From Pseudomonas mosselii (GTDB lineage: Bacteria > Pseudomonadota > Gammaproteobacteria > Pseudomonadales > Pseudomonadaceae), in contig NZ_QJRP01000006.1 of the NCBI RefSeq assembly GCF_003205295.1, positions 1-64,000 on the forward strand: a DNA stretch of 64,000 nucleotides, given 5' to 3'. Below are positions 17,665-25,821 of this stretch, piece after piece (within the stretch, counting starts at the first letter, position 1; the number at the start of each line of letters is the position of its first letter). A model generated the notes under the pieces. The model made no database searches. It saw only the letters and a list, made by a program, of their open reading frames with translations, and had not been told where the DNA came from. The position numbers and the translations under genes were made by a program.

Positions 17665-17701
17665 AATCGCAAATCGACAGGTACAGTTACGATTTGTGAT
17701 T
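17665..17701. promoter_or_regulatory. inverted repeat enclosing a sixth ACTGTAC box, upstream of DUF2388 genes
   Basis: AATCGCAAATCG (17665-17676) and CGATTTGTGATT (17690-17701) form a 12-bp inverted repeat with one mismatch. The 13-bp centre contains GTACAGT (17681-17687). It lies about 135 bp upstream of the first DUF2388 gene and may be its operator. Confidence 0.5.
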
Positions 17702-17835
17702 CTTTCTCGAGCCAAACGCCCGAACCAGCGCGTGTTACGCTTGTCTTACGCGCCTGGCAGAGAAAAGTACCGTGACGAGCCAAGCGAGCGTCCGATAAGC
17801 AGAACCATCCAGACCCTGTGCAGGAGTCCCCGACC

Positions 17836-18153
17836 ATGTCCCGTTATCACCTGTTTGGCGCCGCCTTGCTGCTGTCGCTCGCCGGCGCAGCCAATGCCAC
17901 CAGCTTCGTCGTCACCACCGACGCCGTGGTGGGCGCAGTAGCCGCCTCCACCGACGCCACCTCCGACATCTCCTCGTCGTTCCGCGACGACAAGATCGTC
18001 AAGGCCGCCCGTGACGATGCCGCCAGCTTCGTCGGCAGCGACGGCGCCATCCGCGGCGCCAAGCTGGAGAGCGCATTCGTGCACATTCGCCAGCAACTGC
18101 CGGACCTGCAGGCCAGCGACGCGCAGCTGGCCCGCGCCATCCTCGCCATCTGA
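17836..18153 (+). CDS. DUF2388-domain secreted protein 1
   Basis: 105 residues with a signal peptide (hydrophobic core GAALLLSLAGAANA, cleavage near ANA-TS). The mature part matches the Pseudomonas DUF2388 family: SSSFRDDKIVKAARDDAASF, GAIRGAKLE and the ending QLARAILAI. Function unknown; periplasmic. Start ATG 17836 has AGGAG nine bases upstream; an in-frame GTG at 17818 overlaps that site. It is the first of three tandem paralogues, followed by a DUF4105 gene, probably one operon. Confidence 0.88.
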   Translation: MSRYHLFGAALLLSLAGAANATSFVVTTDAVVGAVAASTDATSDISSSFRDDKIVKAARDDAASFVGSDGAIRGAKLESAFVHIRQQLPDLQASDAQLARAILAI

Positions 18154-18234
18154 GCCCCGCATCGCCCGGATCCACTGGCCCGGCCAGTGGATCCGGGGTA
18201 GCCTTCGCAGCCCGAGATCATCGCCAGACCGCCC

Positions 18235-18528
18235 ATGCGTTACCTGTTGCCTTCACTGTTCGCCCTGGCCTGCATGAGCAGCGCCCAGGCCATGGATACC
18301 ACCACCCAGAGCCTGGTCATCAGCGGCTACGTCACCAGCCAGGTCACCGCCGCGCCGTTCGACCGCAAGCTGGTCGCCGCCGCCCGTGACGACGCCGCCG
18401 CGTTCGTCGCCAGCGACGGCCTGATCCGTGGCGCGCGCCTGCAGGCGGCGCTGGACATGCTGCACCAGGATGTTGCCCGGCACTCTGTCGGCGACCGTGA
18501 ACTGGCCGAAGCGATTCTCGTCCAATAA
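18235..18528 (+). CDS. DUF2388-domain secreted protein 2
   Basis: 97 residues with signal peptide (LFALACMSSAQA then MDTTTQS). The core again reads FDRKLVAAARDDAAAFVASDG, IRGARLQAAL and ends ELAEAILVQ. It is the most divergent of the three, shorter before the RDDAA motif and lacking the Ser/Thr-rich stretch. It lies 81 bp after copy 1 and 36 bp before copy 3. Function unknown. Confidence 0.85.
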   Translation: MRYLLPSLFALACMSSAQAMDTTTQSLVISGYVTSQVTAAPFDRKLVAAARDDAAAFVASDGLIRGARLQAALDMLHQDVARHSVGDRELAEAILVQ

Positions 18529-18564
18529 CTACATTCGACTCCCCTGTATTTCCGGAGATGCTCC

Positions 18565-18885
18565 ATGCGTAAACCGCTGATCGCCGCCACCCTCGGCATG
18601 CTGCTGCTCGCCGACCTGGCCCAGGCGCACACCCTGGTGGCCACCAGCAACATCATCGTCCGCGCCTTTGGCCGTTCGATCGATTTCACTTCCGACACCA
18701 CCACCTCGATCCGCGACTCGAAAGTGGTGCGTGAAGCCCACGACGACGCCGCCAGCTTCGTCGCCAGCAACGGCGACATCCGCGGCGCCCAGCTCGAAGC
18801 CGCCTTCGACACCCTGCGCGCCCGCGTCCCCGAGGCCCGTGACGCCAGCGATCAGGTGCTGGCCGAAGCCATCCTCGCCCTGTGA
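18565..18885 (+). CDS. DUF2388-domain secreted protein 3
   Basis: 106 residues with signal peptide (ATLGMLLLADLAQA-HT). The core has TTTSIRDSKVVREAHDDAAS, DIRGAQLEAAF and ends VLAEAILAL, so it is a close paralogue of copy 1. The ribosome site GGAGATGCTCC precedes ATG 18565. Its stop overlaps the GTG start of the next gene (GTGA at 18882-18885), which suggests translational coupling with the DUF4105 protein. Confidence 0.88.
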   Translation: MRKPLIAATLGMLLLADLAQAHTLVATSNIIVRAFGRSIDFTSDTTTSIRDSKVVREAHDDAASFVASNGDIRGAQLEAAFDTLRARVPEARDASDQVLAEAILAL

Positions 18886-20840
18886 AGCGCGTGCGTGCCT
18901 GGCTGCTGGGCTGCGCCCTGACGCTGCTCGGCACGCCCGCCCTGGCCGACCTGCAGCTGGTACTGCAGCGCGACGGCCTCGACCCTGCGCAACAGCAGGC
19001 GACCCAGACGTTGCTCGACGAAGCCATGGCCAAGCTGCCACCGCGCTTCAAGCAGCAACTGGACCGGCAGATCCTCGTCGGCTGGACCGAGCGCATGCCC
19101 GAGGACGCCTACGGCCAGGCCTCTCTGGTGGCCAGCCTGGACCTCAACCGGCGCCTGCTGCCGGGCCTGGTCGACGGCAGCGCCGCCCGCGAGAAGACCA
19201 ATCGCCCCCACGGCACGGTCCGCGAGGAACTCTTGGCCACTGTGCTCCACGAGCTCACCCATATCTATGACCGCGCACGCCTGTGGCCGGACGCCGAGCG
19301 CCAACTGATCAGCCGCTGCAAGCGCCAGCAGGGCGCCCTGGGCAAGGTCGGGCTGCCGCAGGACTGCCGTGGCCAGGCCGAACGCCGCTTCACCCTGAGC
19401 GACGACCCGCGCCTGCTGGACCTGGCCGGCTGGCCGCAGTACGTCGGCCGGCGCGGCGAGCGCGAGCAGCACAACGGCCAACTGGTGCGCAGCCCGGACG
19501 CCTACGAACTGAGCAGCCCGAAGGAGTTCGTCGCGGTCAACATGGAGTACTTCCTCCTCGACCCGAGCTACGGCTGCCGTCGCCCGGCACTCAACCAGTA
19601 CCTGCGCGAGCACTTCGACTGGGCGCCGCAACAGGACGCCTGCGCCAAGGGCCTGCCGTTCCTCAACGCCGGCAACGACTTCGCCCGCCAGCCGTTGGGC
19701 GAGATCGACCCGGAGCGGGTCTACGAGGTGGACTACCTGCTCGCCGAAGCCAATCAGAACTGGGTCAGCCGCTGGGGCCACAGCATGCTGCGCCTGGTGA
19801 TCTGCGCCCCGGGCCGCCCGCGCGGGCCGGCCTGCCGCCTGGACCTGGACCAGAGCCTGGTGCTGTCGTACCGCGCCTTCGTCAACGACGTGCAGCTGTC
19901 CAGCTGGGACGGCCTGACCGGCGCCTATCCCTCGCGGCTGTTCGTGCTACCGCTGGGGCAGGTGATCGACGAATACACCAAGACCGAGCTGCGCAGCCTG
20001 GCCTCGGTGCCGCTCAAGCTCAGCCGTGGCGAGATCGAGAACCTGGTGCGCCAGGCCGCCGAGATGCACTGGAGCTACGACGGCAACTACTACTTCCTGT
20101 CCAACAACTGCGCCGTGGAATCGCTCAAGCTGCTGCGCAGCGGCACCGGCAACCCGCGCTTGAACGACCTCGACAGCATCATGCCCAACGGTTTGCTGGA
20201 GGTGCTCAAGGGCAGGGGACTGGCCGATACCCACGTGCTCGACGACCCGCACGAGGCCCTGCGCCTGGGTTATCGCTTCGACTCCTACCGCGACCGCTAC
20301 CAGGCGATGTTCGAGGTGCTGCGCAAGCAGTTGCCGATCAGGCAGGCGAGCGTGGAAGACTGGCTGGCGCTGGACGCCGAGCAGCGCCGCCAGTGGTTCG
20401 ACCGCGCCGACCTGCGCACCAGCGCGGCCTTGCTGCTGCTCGAGCAGGCCGGCCTGCGCCGCCAGCTGTTGCTGGCCCAAGATGAGGTCAAGCAACGTTA
20501 CCTGAACGGTCGGGCGCTAAAGGACGGCAGCTTTGACAAGGCCAACGAGACCTTGCAGGCGATGCTGGCCAACAGCGGCTTCCTCAGCCGCCCGGCGGAG
20601 TTGCTGGGGGCAGGGGGCTACGGCCTGCCGCAGCCTGCCGAACGCAAGCAGCTGGAGCAGGTGAGCAGCGAGCGCCAGGCGCAGCTGCTGCGGCTGAGCA
20701 CCGACCTGGACCAGCAGGTGAGGGCGCTGCTGGGGCCGGAGCGGGGCAGGGAGATCAAGGCCGTGGAGGCCAATATCAAGCAGGTGGGCGAGCACCTGCG
20801 GGCGTTGCACAAGGCGGCCGGGGGATTGCAACTGCCCTGA
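18882..20840 (+). CDS. DUF4105 (Lnb-type) periplasmic protein with HELTH zinc motif
   Basis: 652 residues, starting at GTG 18882, with a signal peptide ending near ALA-DL (residue 22). The N-terminal third carries HELTH (123-127), the HExxH zinc-peptidase signature, and a later PDAYELSSPKEFVAVNMEYF in which Glu215 or Glu222 could be the third ligand. The middle fits DUF4105/Lnb N-terminal domain (WVSRWGHSMLRLV about 289-301 and SNNCAVESL about 408), a papain-like core with Cys and His. The C-terminal ~150 residues look helical and coiled. Lnb enzymes in other species remodel lipoprotein acyl chains, but here an activity is only a guess. It is coupled to three DUF2388 genes. Confidence 0.8.
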   Translation: MKRVRAWLLGCALTLLGTPALADLQLVLQRDGLDPAQQQATQTLLDEAMAKLPPRFKQQLDRQILVGWTERMPEDAYGQASLVASLDLNRRLLPGLVDGSAAREKTNRPHGTVREELLATVLHELTHIYDRARLWPDAERQLISRCKRQQGALGKVGLPQDCRGQAERRFTLSDDPRLLDLAGWPQYVGRRGEREQHNGQLVRSPDAYELSSPKEFVAVNMEYFLLDPSYGCRRPALNQYLREHFDWAPQQDACAKGLPFLNAGNDFARQPLGEIDPERVYEVDYLLAEANQNWVSRWGHSMLRLVICAPGRPRGPACRLDLDQSLVLSYRAFVNDVQLSSWDGLTGAYPSRLFVLPLGQVIDEYTKTELRSLASVPLKLSRGEIENLVRQAAEMHWSYDGNYYFLSNNCAVESLKLLRSGTGNPRLNDLDSIMPNGLLEVLKGRGLADTHVLDDPHEALRLGYRFDSYRDRYQAMFEVLRKQLPIRQASVEDWLALDAEQRRQWFDRADLRTSAALLLLEQAGLRRQLLLAQDEVKQRYLNGRALKDGSFDKANETLQAMLANSGFLSRPAELLGAGGYGLPQPAERKQLEQVSSERQAQLLRLSTDLDQQVRALLGPERGREIKAVEANIKQVGEHLRALHKAAGGLQLP

Positions 20841-20861
20841 GGTATGGGTCCACCATCATCG

Positions 20862-20980
20862 CTGTAGGAGCGGCCTTGTGCCGCGAATGGGCTGCGTAGC
20901 AGCCCCAGGATTTCAGTGTTGACGCAAAAATCGCCGGGGCTGCTCTGCAGCCCATTCGCGGCACAAGGCCGCTCCTACAG
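20862..20980. repeat. REPIN (gcggccttg family)
   Basis: Inverted arms ctgtaggagcggccttgtgc and gcacaaggccgctcctacag with inner hairpins gggctgcgtagcagcccc and ggggctgctctgcagccc. It separates the convergent DUF4105 and GFA genes. Confidence 0.9.
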
Positions 20981-21013
20981 AAAGTCTCGCAGCCCGACAG
21001 CCAGCACCAAACC

Positions 21014-21415
21014 TCAAAGGCTTTCCTCGTCCTCCTCCGGCAACCCCTGATCCACCTGCAACCACGGCAGCCGACTCCCCACCCAGATATGCCGATTGGC
21101 CGGCACCCGCTCCGGGTGATCCAGCGTCGCTACCGTCACATCGATGGTTTCAGGGCTATGCGCCGTCACCAACGCCACATGCGCCCCGCAGTTGCCACAG
21201 AAATACCGGCTGCAACTCTGCGGCGCCATGTAGCGCTGGGGCGAGCCTGCCAGCCACTGGAAACCCGCAAGGGGCAGGGTGACCCAGGTCACCAGGGTGC
21301 CGCCGCTGACCCGCCGGCAGATCGAGCAATGACAATGGGCGACATCGCCCAGATCGGCCTGCAGCCGGTAGCGCAACGCCCCGCAATGACACCCGCCTTC
21401 CACGACATCCACCAT
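21014..21415 (-). CDS. GFA-family (CENP-V/GFA) zinc-binding protein
   Basis: 133 residues. The Cys pattern of the GFA fold is clear: GGCHCGALRY, HCHCSICRR and YFCGNCGAH, which bind two zinc ions. The family includes glutathione-dependent formaldehyde-activating enzyme, but many members have no proven substrate. Start ATG 21415 (MVDVVEGGCHCG) suits the family; an upstream in-frame start would add 19 unrelated residues. It is a lone gene, divergent from the citrate transporter. Confidence 0.88.
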   Translation of the reverse strand: MVDVVEGGCHCGALRYRLQADLGDVAHCHCSICRRVSGGTLVTWVTLPLAGFQWLAGSPQRYMAPQSCSRYFCGNCGAHVALVTAHSPETIDVTVATLDHPERVPANRHIWVGSRLPWLQVDQGLPEEDEESL

Positions 21416-21542
21416 CGAACGACCTCCCGTCGCCTGAGCGCAGGCGAAAGCTGGCTGAAAGCTTGCCCACATAGGATAGCGCCACCACCGGCAGCAGACC
21501 GGTCAGCCAGGGCACCCGGAAACTTCCGCGCCCGGCCCAATC

Positions 21543-21553
21543 AACAACAACAA
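21543..21553 (+). promoter_or_regulatory. possible Crc/Hfq CA-motif upstream of citrate transporter
   Basis: AACAACAACAA fits the AAnAAnAA target used by Hfq with Crc in pseudomonads. It lies 130 bp before the transporter start, farther than usual, so it matters only if the message begins upstream of it. Confidence 0.3.
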
Positions 21554-21682
21554 TGGTGATTCTGATGTTTTCCTGTGCCCGCCTTTTCGCAGTACCCCTT
21601 CGCCTGCTCCTCGCGCAGCGCCTGACGCGCTGATCCGCCCGAATCGTCCTTCCTTTCGCCGCGCCACGCCTGGAGTACCGCC

Positions 21683-22990
21683 ATGCTGACCTTCCTCGGC
21701 TTCGCCATGGTCATCACGTTCATGTACCTGATCATGACCAAGCGCCTGTCGGCCTTGATCGCCTTGATCCTGGTACCGATCCTGTTCGCCCTGTTCGGTG
21801 GGTTTTCCGCCAAGATCGGCCCGATGATGCTCGAAGGCATCAGCAAGCTCGCGCCCACCGGCGTGATGCTGATGTTCGCCATTCTCTATTTTGCCCTGAT
21901 GATCGACTCCGGCCTGTTCGACCCGGCCGTGCGCAAGATCCTCAAGCTGGTCAAGGGCGACCCGCTGAAAGTCTCGGTCGGCACCGCGGTGCTGGCCCTG
22001 GTGGTGTCCCTCGACGGTGACGGCGCCACCACCTACATGATCTGCTGCGCCGCCATGCTGCCGCTGTACAGCCGCCTGGGCATGAGCCCGCGGATCATGG
22101 CCGGCCTGATCATCCTCGCCGGCGGGGTGATGAACATGACCCCGTGGGGCGGCCCCACGGCCCGAGCCGCCAGTGCCCTGCATGTGGACCCGTCGGACAT
22201 CTTCGTGCCGATGATCCCGGCCATGGCCTTCGGCGTGGCGGCGATCCTGGCGATCGCCTACTGGTACGGCAAGCGCGAGCGTGCCCGCCTGGGCGAGCTG
22301 CACCTGCCGACCGACGACATCGACCACAGTGAAATCAGCGTGTCGCAGTTCCCGGAGGCCCGTCGTCCGAAACTGATCTGGTTCAACGGCGCCCTGACCG
22401 CCGCGCTGATGGTCGCGCTGATCGCCGGCGTGCTGCCGCTGCCGGTGCTGTTCATGATCGCCTTCAGCATCGCCATGATCGTCAACTACCCGTGCCTGCA
22501 GCAGCAGAAGGACCGCATCGCCGCCCACGCCTCCAGCGTGCTGGCCGTGAGCGGGCTGATCTTCGCCGCCGGCATCTTCACCGGCATCCTGTCGGGCACC
22601 GGCATGGTCGACGCCATGTCCAAGAGCCTGCTGGCGGTGATCCCAGAGGCGTTCGGCCCATACATGGCGGTGATCACCGCGATCGTCAGCATGCCGTTCA
22701 CCTTCTTCATGTCCAACGACGCCTTCTACTACGGCGTGCTGCCGGTGCTGTCGGAGTTCGCCAGCCACTACGGCGTCACCCCGGTTGAAATGGCCCGCGC
22801 GTCGATCGTCGGACAGCCGGTACACCTGCTCAGCCCGCTGGTACCCTCGACCTACCTGCTGGTGGCCCTGGCCGGCATCGAGTTCGGCGATCACCAGCGC
22901 TTCACCCTCAAGTGGGCAGTGCTGGTGTGCCTGTGCATAATGTTCGGCGCGCTGGCCCTGGGGACTTTCCCGCTGTTCAGCAGTCTGTAA
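21683..22990 (+). CDS. CitMHS-family citrate:metal/H+ symporter
   Basis: 435 residues with about twelve membrane helices, the standard CitMHS length. Family motifs include SLDGDGATTYMICCAAMLPLY and MNMTPWGGPTARAA, and the C-terminal MSNDAFYYGVLPVL. These carriers import citrate complexed with Mg2+ or Ca2+. Start ATG 21683 is preceded by CTGGAG. The gene has its own promoter region and a strong hairpin after it. The orthologue in P. aeruginosa is the citrate transporter next to the gltP-algB region, which fits this order. Confidence 0.92.
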   Translation: MLTFLGFAMVITFMYLIMTKRLSALIALILVPILFALFGGFSAKIGPMMLEGISKLAPTGVMLMFAILYFALMIDSGLFDPAVRKILKLVKGDPLKVSVGTAVLALVVSLDGDGATTYMICCAAMLPLYSRLGMSPRIMAGLIILAGGVMNMTPWGGPTARAASALHVDPSDIFVPMIPAMAFGVAAILAIAYWYGKRERARLGELHLPTDDIDHSEISVSQFPEARRPKLIWFNGALTAALMVALIAGVLPLPVLFMIAFSIAMIVNYPCLQQQKDRIAAHASSVLAVSGLIFAAGIFTGILSGTGMVDAMSKSLLAVIPEAFGPYMAVITAIVSMPFTFFMSNDAFYYGVLPVLSEFASHYGVTPVEMARASIVGQPVHLLSPLVPSTYLLVALAGIEFGDHQRFTLKWAVLVCLCIMFGALALGTFPLFSSL

Positions 22991-23010
22991 CACAAGCGCA
23001 TCATCCAACC

Positions 23011-23043
23011 GCAAAGCGCCCACCATTTGGGCGCTTTGCCTTT
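23011..23043 (+). terminator. terminator after citrate transporter
   Basis: gcaaagcgccc-accattt-gggcgctttgc is a perfect 11-bp stem followed by CTTTAC. The T-run is short but the hairpin is strong. Confidence 0.8.
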
Positions 23044-23062
23044 ACTGCTCGAAGGAATACAC

Positions 23063-23833
23063 ATGGAATGGCTGACCAGCCCGGAAATCTGGGTTGCCTT
23101 TTTCACCCTCACCGCGCTTGAGATCGTGCTCGGGATCGACAACATCATCATGATCTCGATCCTGGTCAGCCGCATGCCCAAGCACATGCAGCCGCGCACG
23201 CGGATCTTCGGCCTGGCCCTGGCCATGGTCACGCGGATCATGCTGCTGCTGTCGATCACCTGGGTCATGCGCCTGACCGACGACCTGTTCCATGTGCTCG
23301 GCCAGGGCATCTCCGGGCGCGACCTGATCCTGTTCTTCGGCGGCCTGTTCCTGCTGTGGAAGAGCTCCCAGGAGATCTACCACGGCCTGGAAGGCGAGGA
23401 CGAAAGCGCGGACGAGCCGAAAGGCGCGGGCGGCAAGTTCTTCTACACCATCATCCAGATCGCCATCATCGACATCGTGTTCTCACTGGATTCGGTGATC
23501 ACCGCCGTGGGCATGGTCTCCCACGTACCGGTGATGATCGCCGCGATCATCGTCGCGGTGCTGGTGATGATGCTCTGCGCCGGCACCATCAGCGACTTCA
23601 TCGACAAACACCCGTCGCTGAAGATGCTCGCGCTTTCGTTCCTGATCGTCGTTGGTACCGTGCTGATCGCCGAATCTTTCGATGTGCACGTACCGAAGGG
23701 CTACGTCTACTTCGCCATGGCCTTCTCGCTGGCGGTGGAGGCGATCAATATCCGCATGCGCACGGCGCTGGCACGCAAGAAGGGCAAGGAGCACGATCCG
23801 GTGAAACTGCGCAAGGACATTCCGGGTCAGTAA
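23063..23833 (+). CDS. TerC-family membrane protein
   Basis: 256 residues with about seven membrane helices. The two family signatures are TALEIVLGIDNIIMISIL near residue 17 and IDIVFSLDSVITAVGM near 140, whose acidic residues likely bind a metal. TerC proteins are linked to manganese export and to metalation of secreted proteins, and to tellurite resistance in plasmids. Start ATG 23063 with GAAGGA upstream; a longer frame from 23027 runs into the terminator. A terminator follows, so it is monocistronic. Confidence 0.9.
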   Translation: MEWLTSPEIWVAFFTLTALEIVLGIDNIIMISILVSRMPKHMQPRTRIFGLALAMVTRIMLLLSITWVMRLTDDLFHVLGQGISGRDLILFFGGLFLLWKSSQEIYHGLEGEDESADEPKGAGGKFFYTIIQIAIIDIVFSLDSVITAVGMVSHVPVMIAAIIVAVLVMMLCAGTISDFIDKHPSLKMLALSFLIVVGTVLIAESFDVHVPKGYVYFAMAFSLAVEAINIRMRTALARKKGKEHDPVKLRKDIPGQ

Positions 23834-23854
23834 GACCTGGAAGCGCAGAAAGAC

Positions 23855-23880
23855 AAAGGGCCCTTCGGGGCCCTTTTTTG
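23855..23880 (+). terminator. terminator after terC
   Basis: aaagggccc-ttcg-gggccctttttt: a 9-bp stem with a stable TTCG loop and a T-run. Confidence 0.93.
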
Positions 23881-23969
23881 CGATCCTGTGGGAGCGGGTT
23901 TACCCGCGAAACAGACACCACGATGGATGGCACCGGCTTTGCCGGTGTTCGCGGGTAAACCCAGGATCG
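23881..23969. repeat. degenerate REPIN with truncated right arm
   Basis: Left arm cgatcctgtgggagcgggtttacccgcgaa; right arm ttcgcgggtaaacccaggatcg lacks the eight bases that would pair with gtgggagc. The centre holds a small hairpin (caccggctttgccggtg). The rest of the gap to 24131 shows no gene. Confidence 0.85.
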
Positions 23970-24131
23970 TGGCAGGTTTCAAATAGATTTCAGTCATGCC
24001 AAGCTGGCACCCATCGCGCAAAACAACTAAAGCTTCAGTGAGCACTGAAAAAACCAGCCCACCCCCGGGCCAGGCTCACCGCCGCACCCATTGGCCCCGC
24101 CCAGGGGCATAGAAGAAAAGGGGGCCCGACC

Positions 24132-25790
24132 ATGCTGACCCTGCTCAACCTGCTCTCCGCCGTGGCACTGCTGGTGTGGGGCACCCATATCGTGCGTACC
24201 GGCATCCTGCGGGTCTATGGCTCGAACCTGCGCCGAGTGCTCGGCCAGAACATGAACAAGCGTCCGCTGGCGTTCATTGCCGGGATCCTGGTCACCGCCA
24301 TGGTGCAGAGCAGCAACGCCACCGCCATGCTGGTCACCTCGTTCGTCGGCCAGGGCCTGATGGCCATGACCCCGGCCCTGGCGATCATGCTCGGCGCCGA
24401 CGTGGGCACCGCGCTGATGGCGCGGGTGCTGACCTTCGACCTGTCCTGGCTGTCGCCGCTGCTGATCTTCCTTGGCGTGATCTTCTTCCTCTCGCGCAAG
24501 CAGACCCGAGCCGGCCAGCTGGGCCGGGTGGGCATCGGCCTGGGCCTGATCATCCTGGCGCTGCAGCTGATCGTCCACGCTGCCGCGCCGATCACCCATG
24601 CCCAGGGGGTCAAGGTGCTGTTCGCCTCGCTGACCGGGGATATCCTGCTCGACGCGCTGATCGGCGCGCTGTTCGCCATGATTTCCTACTCCAGCCTGGC
24701 CGCCGTGCTGCTCACCGCCACCCTGGCCGGCGCCGAGGTGATCAGCCTGCCGGTGGCCATCGGCCTGGTAATCGGCGCCAACATCGGCAGCGGCCTGCTC
24801 GCCTTCCTCACCACCAGCCTGCAGAACAGCGCCGGGCGCCGGGTGGCGCTGGGCAGCCTGCTGTACAAGATCGTCGGCCTGCTGCTGATCATCCCGGTGC
24901 TGCACCCGCTGGTGGCGTGGATGGACAGCCTGAGCTTCAGCCCGCAGGAACTGGTGATCGGCTTCCACCTGCTCTACAACACCTTGCGCTGCCTGCTGAT
25001 GCTGCCGACGGTCAAACCCATGGGCCGTGTGTGCAGCTACCTGCTGCCCGAGCGCGACAACGGCAACGGCCACCACCAGCCACGCCACCTCGACCCGACC
25101 GCGCTGAACACCCCCAGCCTGGCACTGGCCAACGCCGTGCGCGAAACCCTGCGCCTGGGCGATATCGTCGACAGCCTGCTCGAAGCCATGCTCGGCGCCC
25201 TGCGCGGCACCCAGACCGCCATGCCGCAGCAGGTGCGGGCCCTGGGCGAGGACGCCGAGGCCCTGTACAACGCCATCAAGCTGTACCTGGCGCAGATGCC
25301 CCGCGAGGATCTTGGCGAGCAGGACAACCGGCGCTGGGCGGAAATCATCGAGCTGGCGATCAACCTCAAGCTGGCCAGCGACCTGATCGAGCGCATGCTG
25401 CGCAAGGTCCAGCAGCAGAAGACCTCGCAGCGCCGGGAGTTTTCCCAGGTCGGCCTGGAGGAACTGACCGGCTTGCAGGAGCAACTGCTGGCCAACCTGC
25501 GCCTGGGCCTGACGGTGTTTCTCAGCGCCGACCCGCAGAGCGCGCACCAGTTGCTGCGCGAAAAACGCCGCTTCCGCGCCCAGGAGCGGCGCCTGGCCCA
25601 TGCCCATGTCAGCCGCCTGCAACGTAAAGTGGTGCAGAGTATCGAGACCAGTTCGCTACACTTGGAGCTCATTGCCGACATGAAGCGTTTGAACTCTTTG
25701 TTCTGCAGCAGTGCCTATGTGGTACTGGGCGGCACCGACACCGGCGGGCTGATGCTCGACAGCGTGCCGGACGAAGCCCGCCAGCCTTGA
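24132..25790 (+). CDS. Na/Pi cotransporter family protein with PhoU-like tail
   Basis: 552 residues. The first ~310 hold two Na_Pi_cotrans repeats with the QSSNATAMLVTSFVGQG signature (about 58-75) and the second-repeat SYSSLAAVLLTATLAG. The last ~200 are helical and fit a PhoU-like domain. Bacterial members (YjbB type) move phosphate, mostly outward. Start ATG 24132 (MLTLLNLL) follows AAAAGGGGGCCCGACC. The M16 peptidase gene follows after 31 bp on the same strand, so the two may be co-transcribed. Confidence 0.88.
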   Translation: MLTLLNLLSAVALLVWGTHIVRTGILRVYGSNLRRVLGQNMNKRPLAFIAGILVTAMVQSSNATAMLVTSFVGQGLMAMTPALAIMLGADVGTALMARVLTFDLSWLSPLLIFLGVIFFLSRKQTRAGQLGRVGIGLGLIILALQLIVHAAAPITHAQGVKVLFASLTGDILLDALIGALFAMISYSSLAAVLLTATLAGAEVISLPVAIGLVIGANIGSGLLAFLTTSLQNSAGRRVALGSLLYKIVGLLLIIPVLHPLVAWMDSLSFSPQELVIGFHLLYNTLRCLLMLPTVKPMGRVCSYLLPERDNGNGHHQPRHLDPTALNTPSLALANAVRETLRLGDIVDSLLEAMLGALRGTQTAMPQQVRALGEDAEALYNAIKLYLAQMPREDLGEQDNRRWAEIIELAINLKLASDLIERMLRKVQQQKTSQRREFSQVGLEELTGLQEQLLANLRLGLTVFLSADPQSAHQLLREKRRFRAQERRLAHAHVSRLQRKVVQSIETSSLHLELIADMKRLNSLFCSSAYVVLGGTDTGGLMLDSVPDEARQP

Positions 25791-25821
25791 GCCCAGACAC
25801 CCCGGAGACCGAAGCTCGCCT

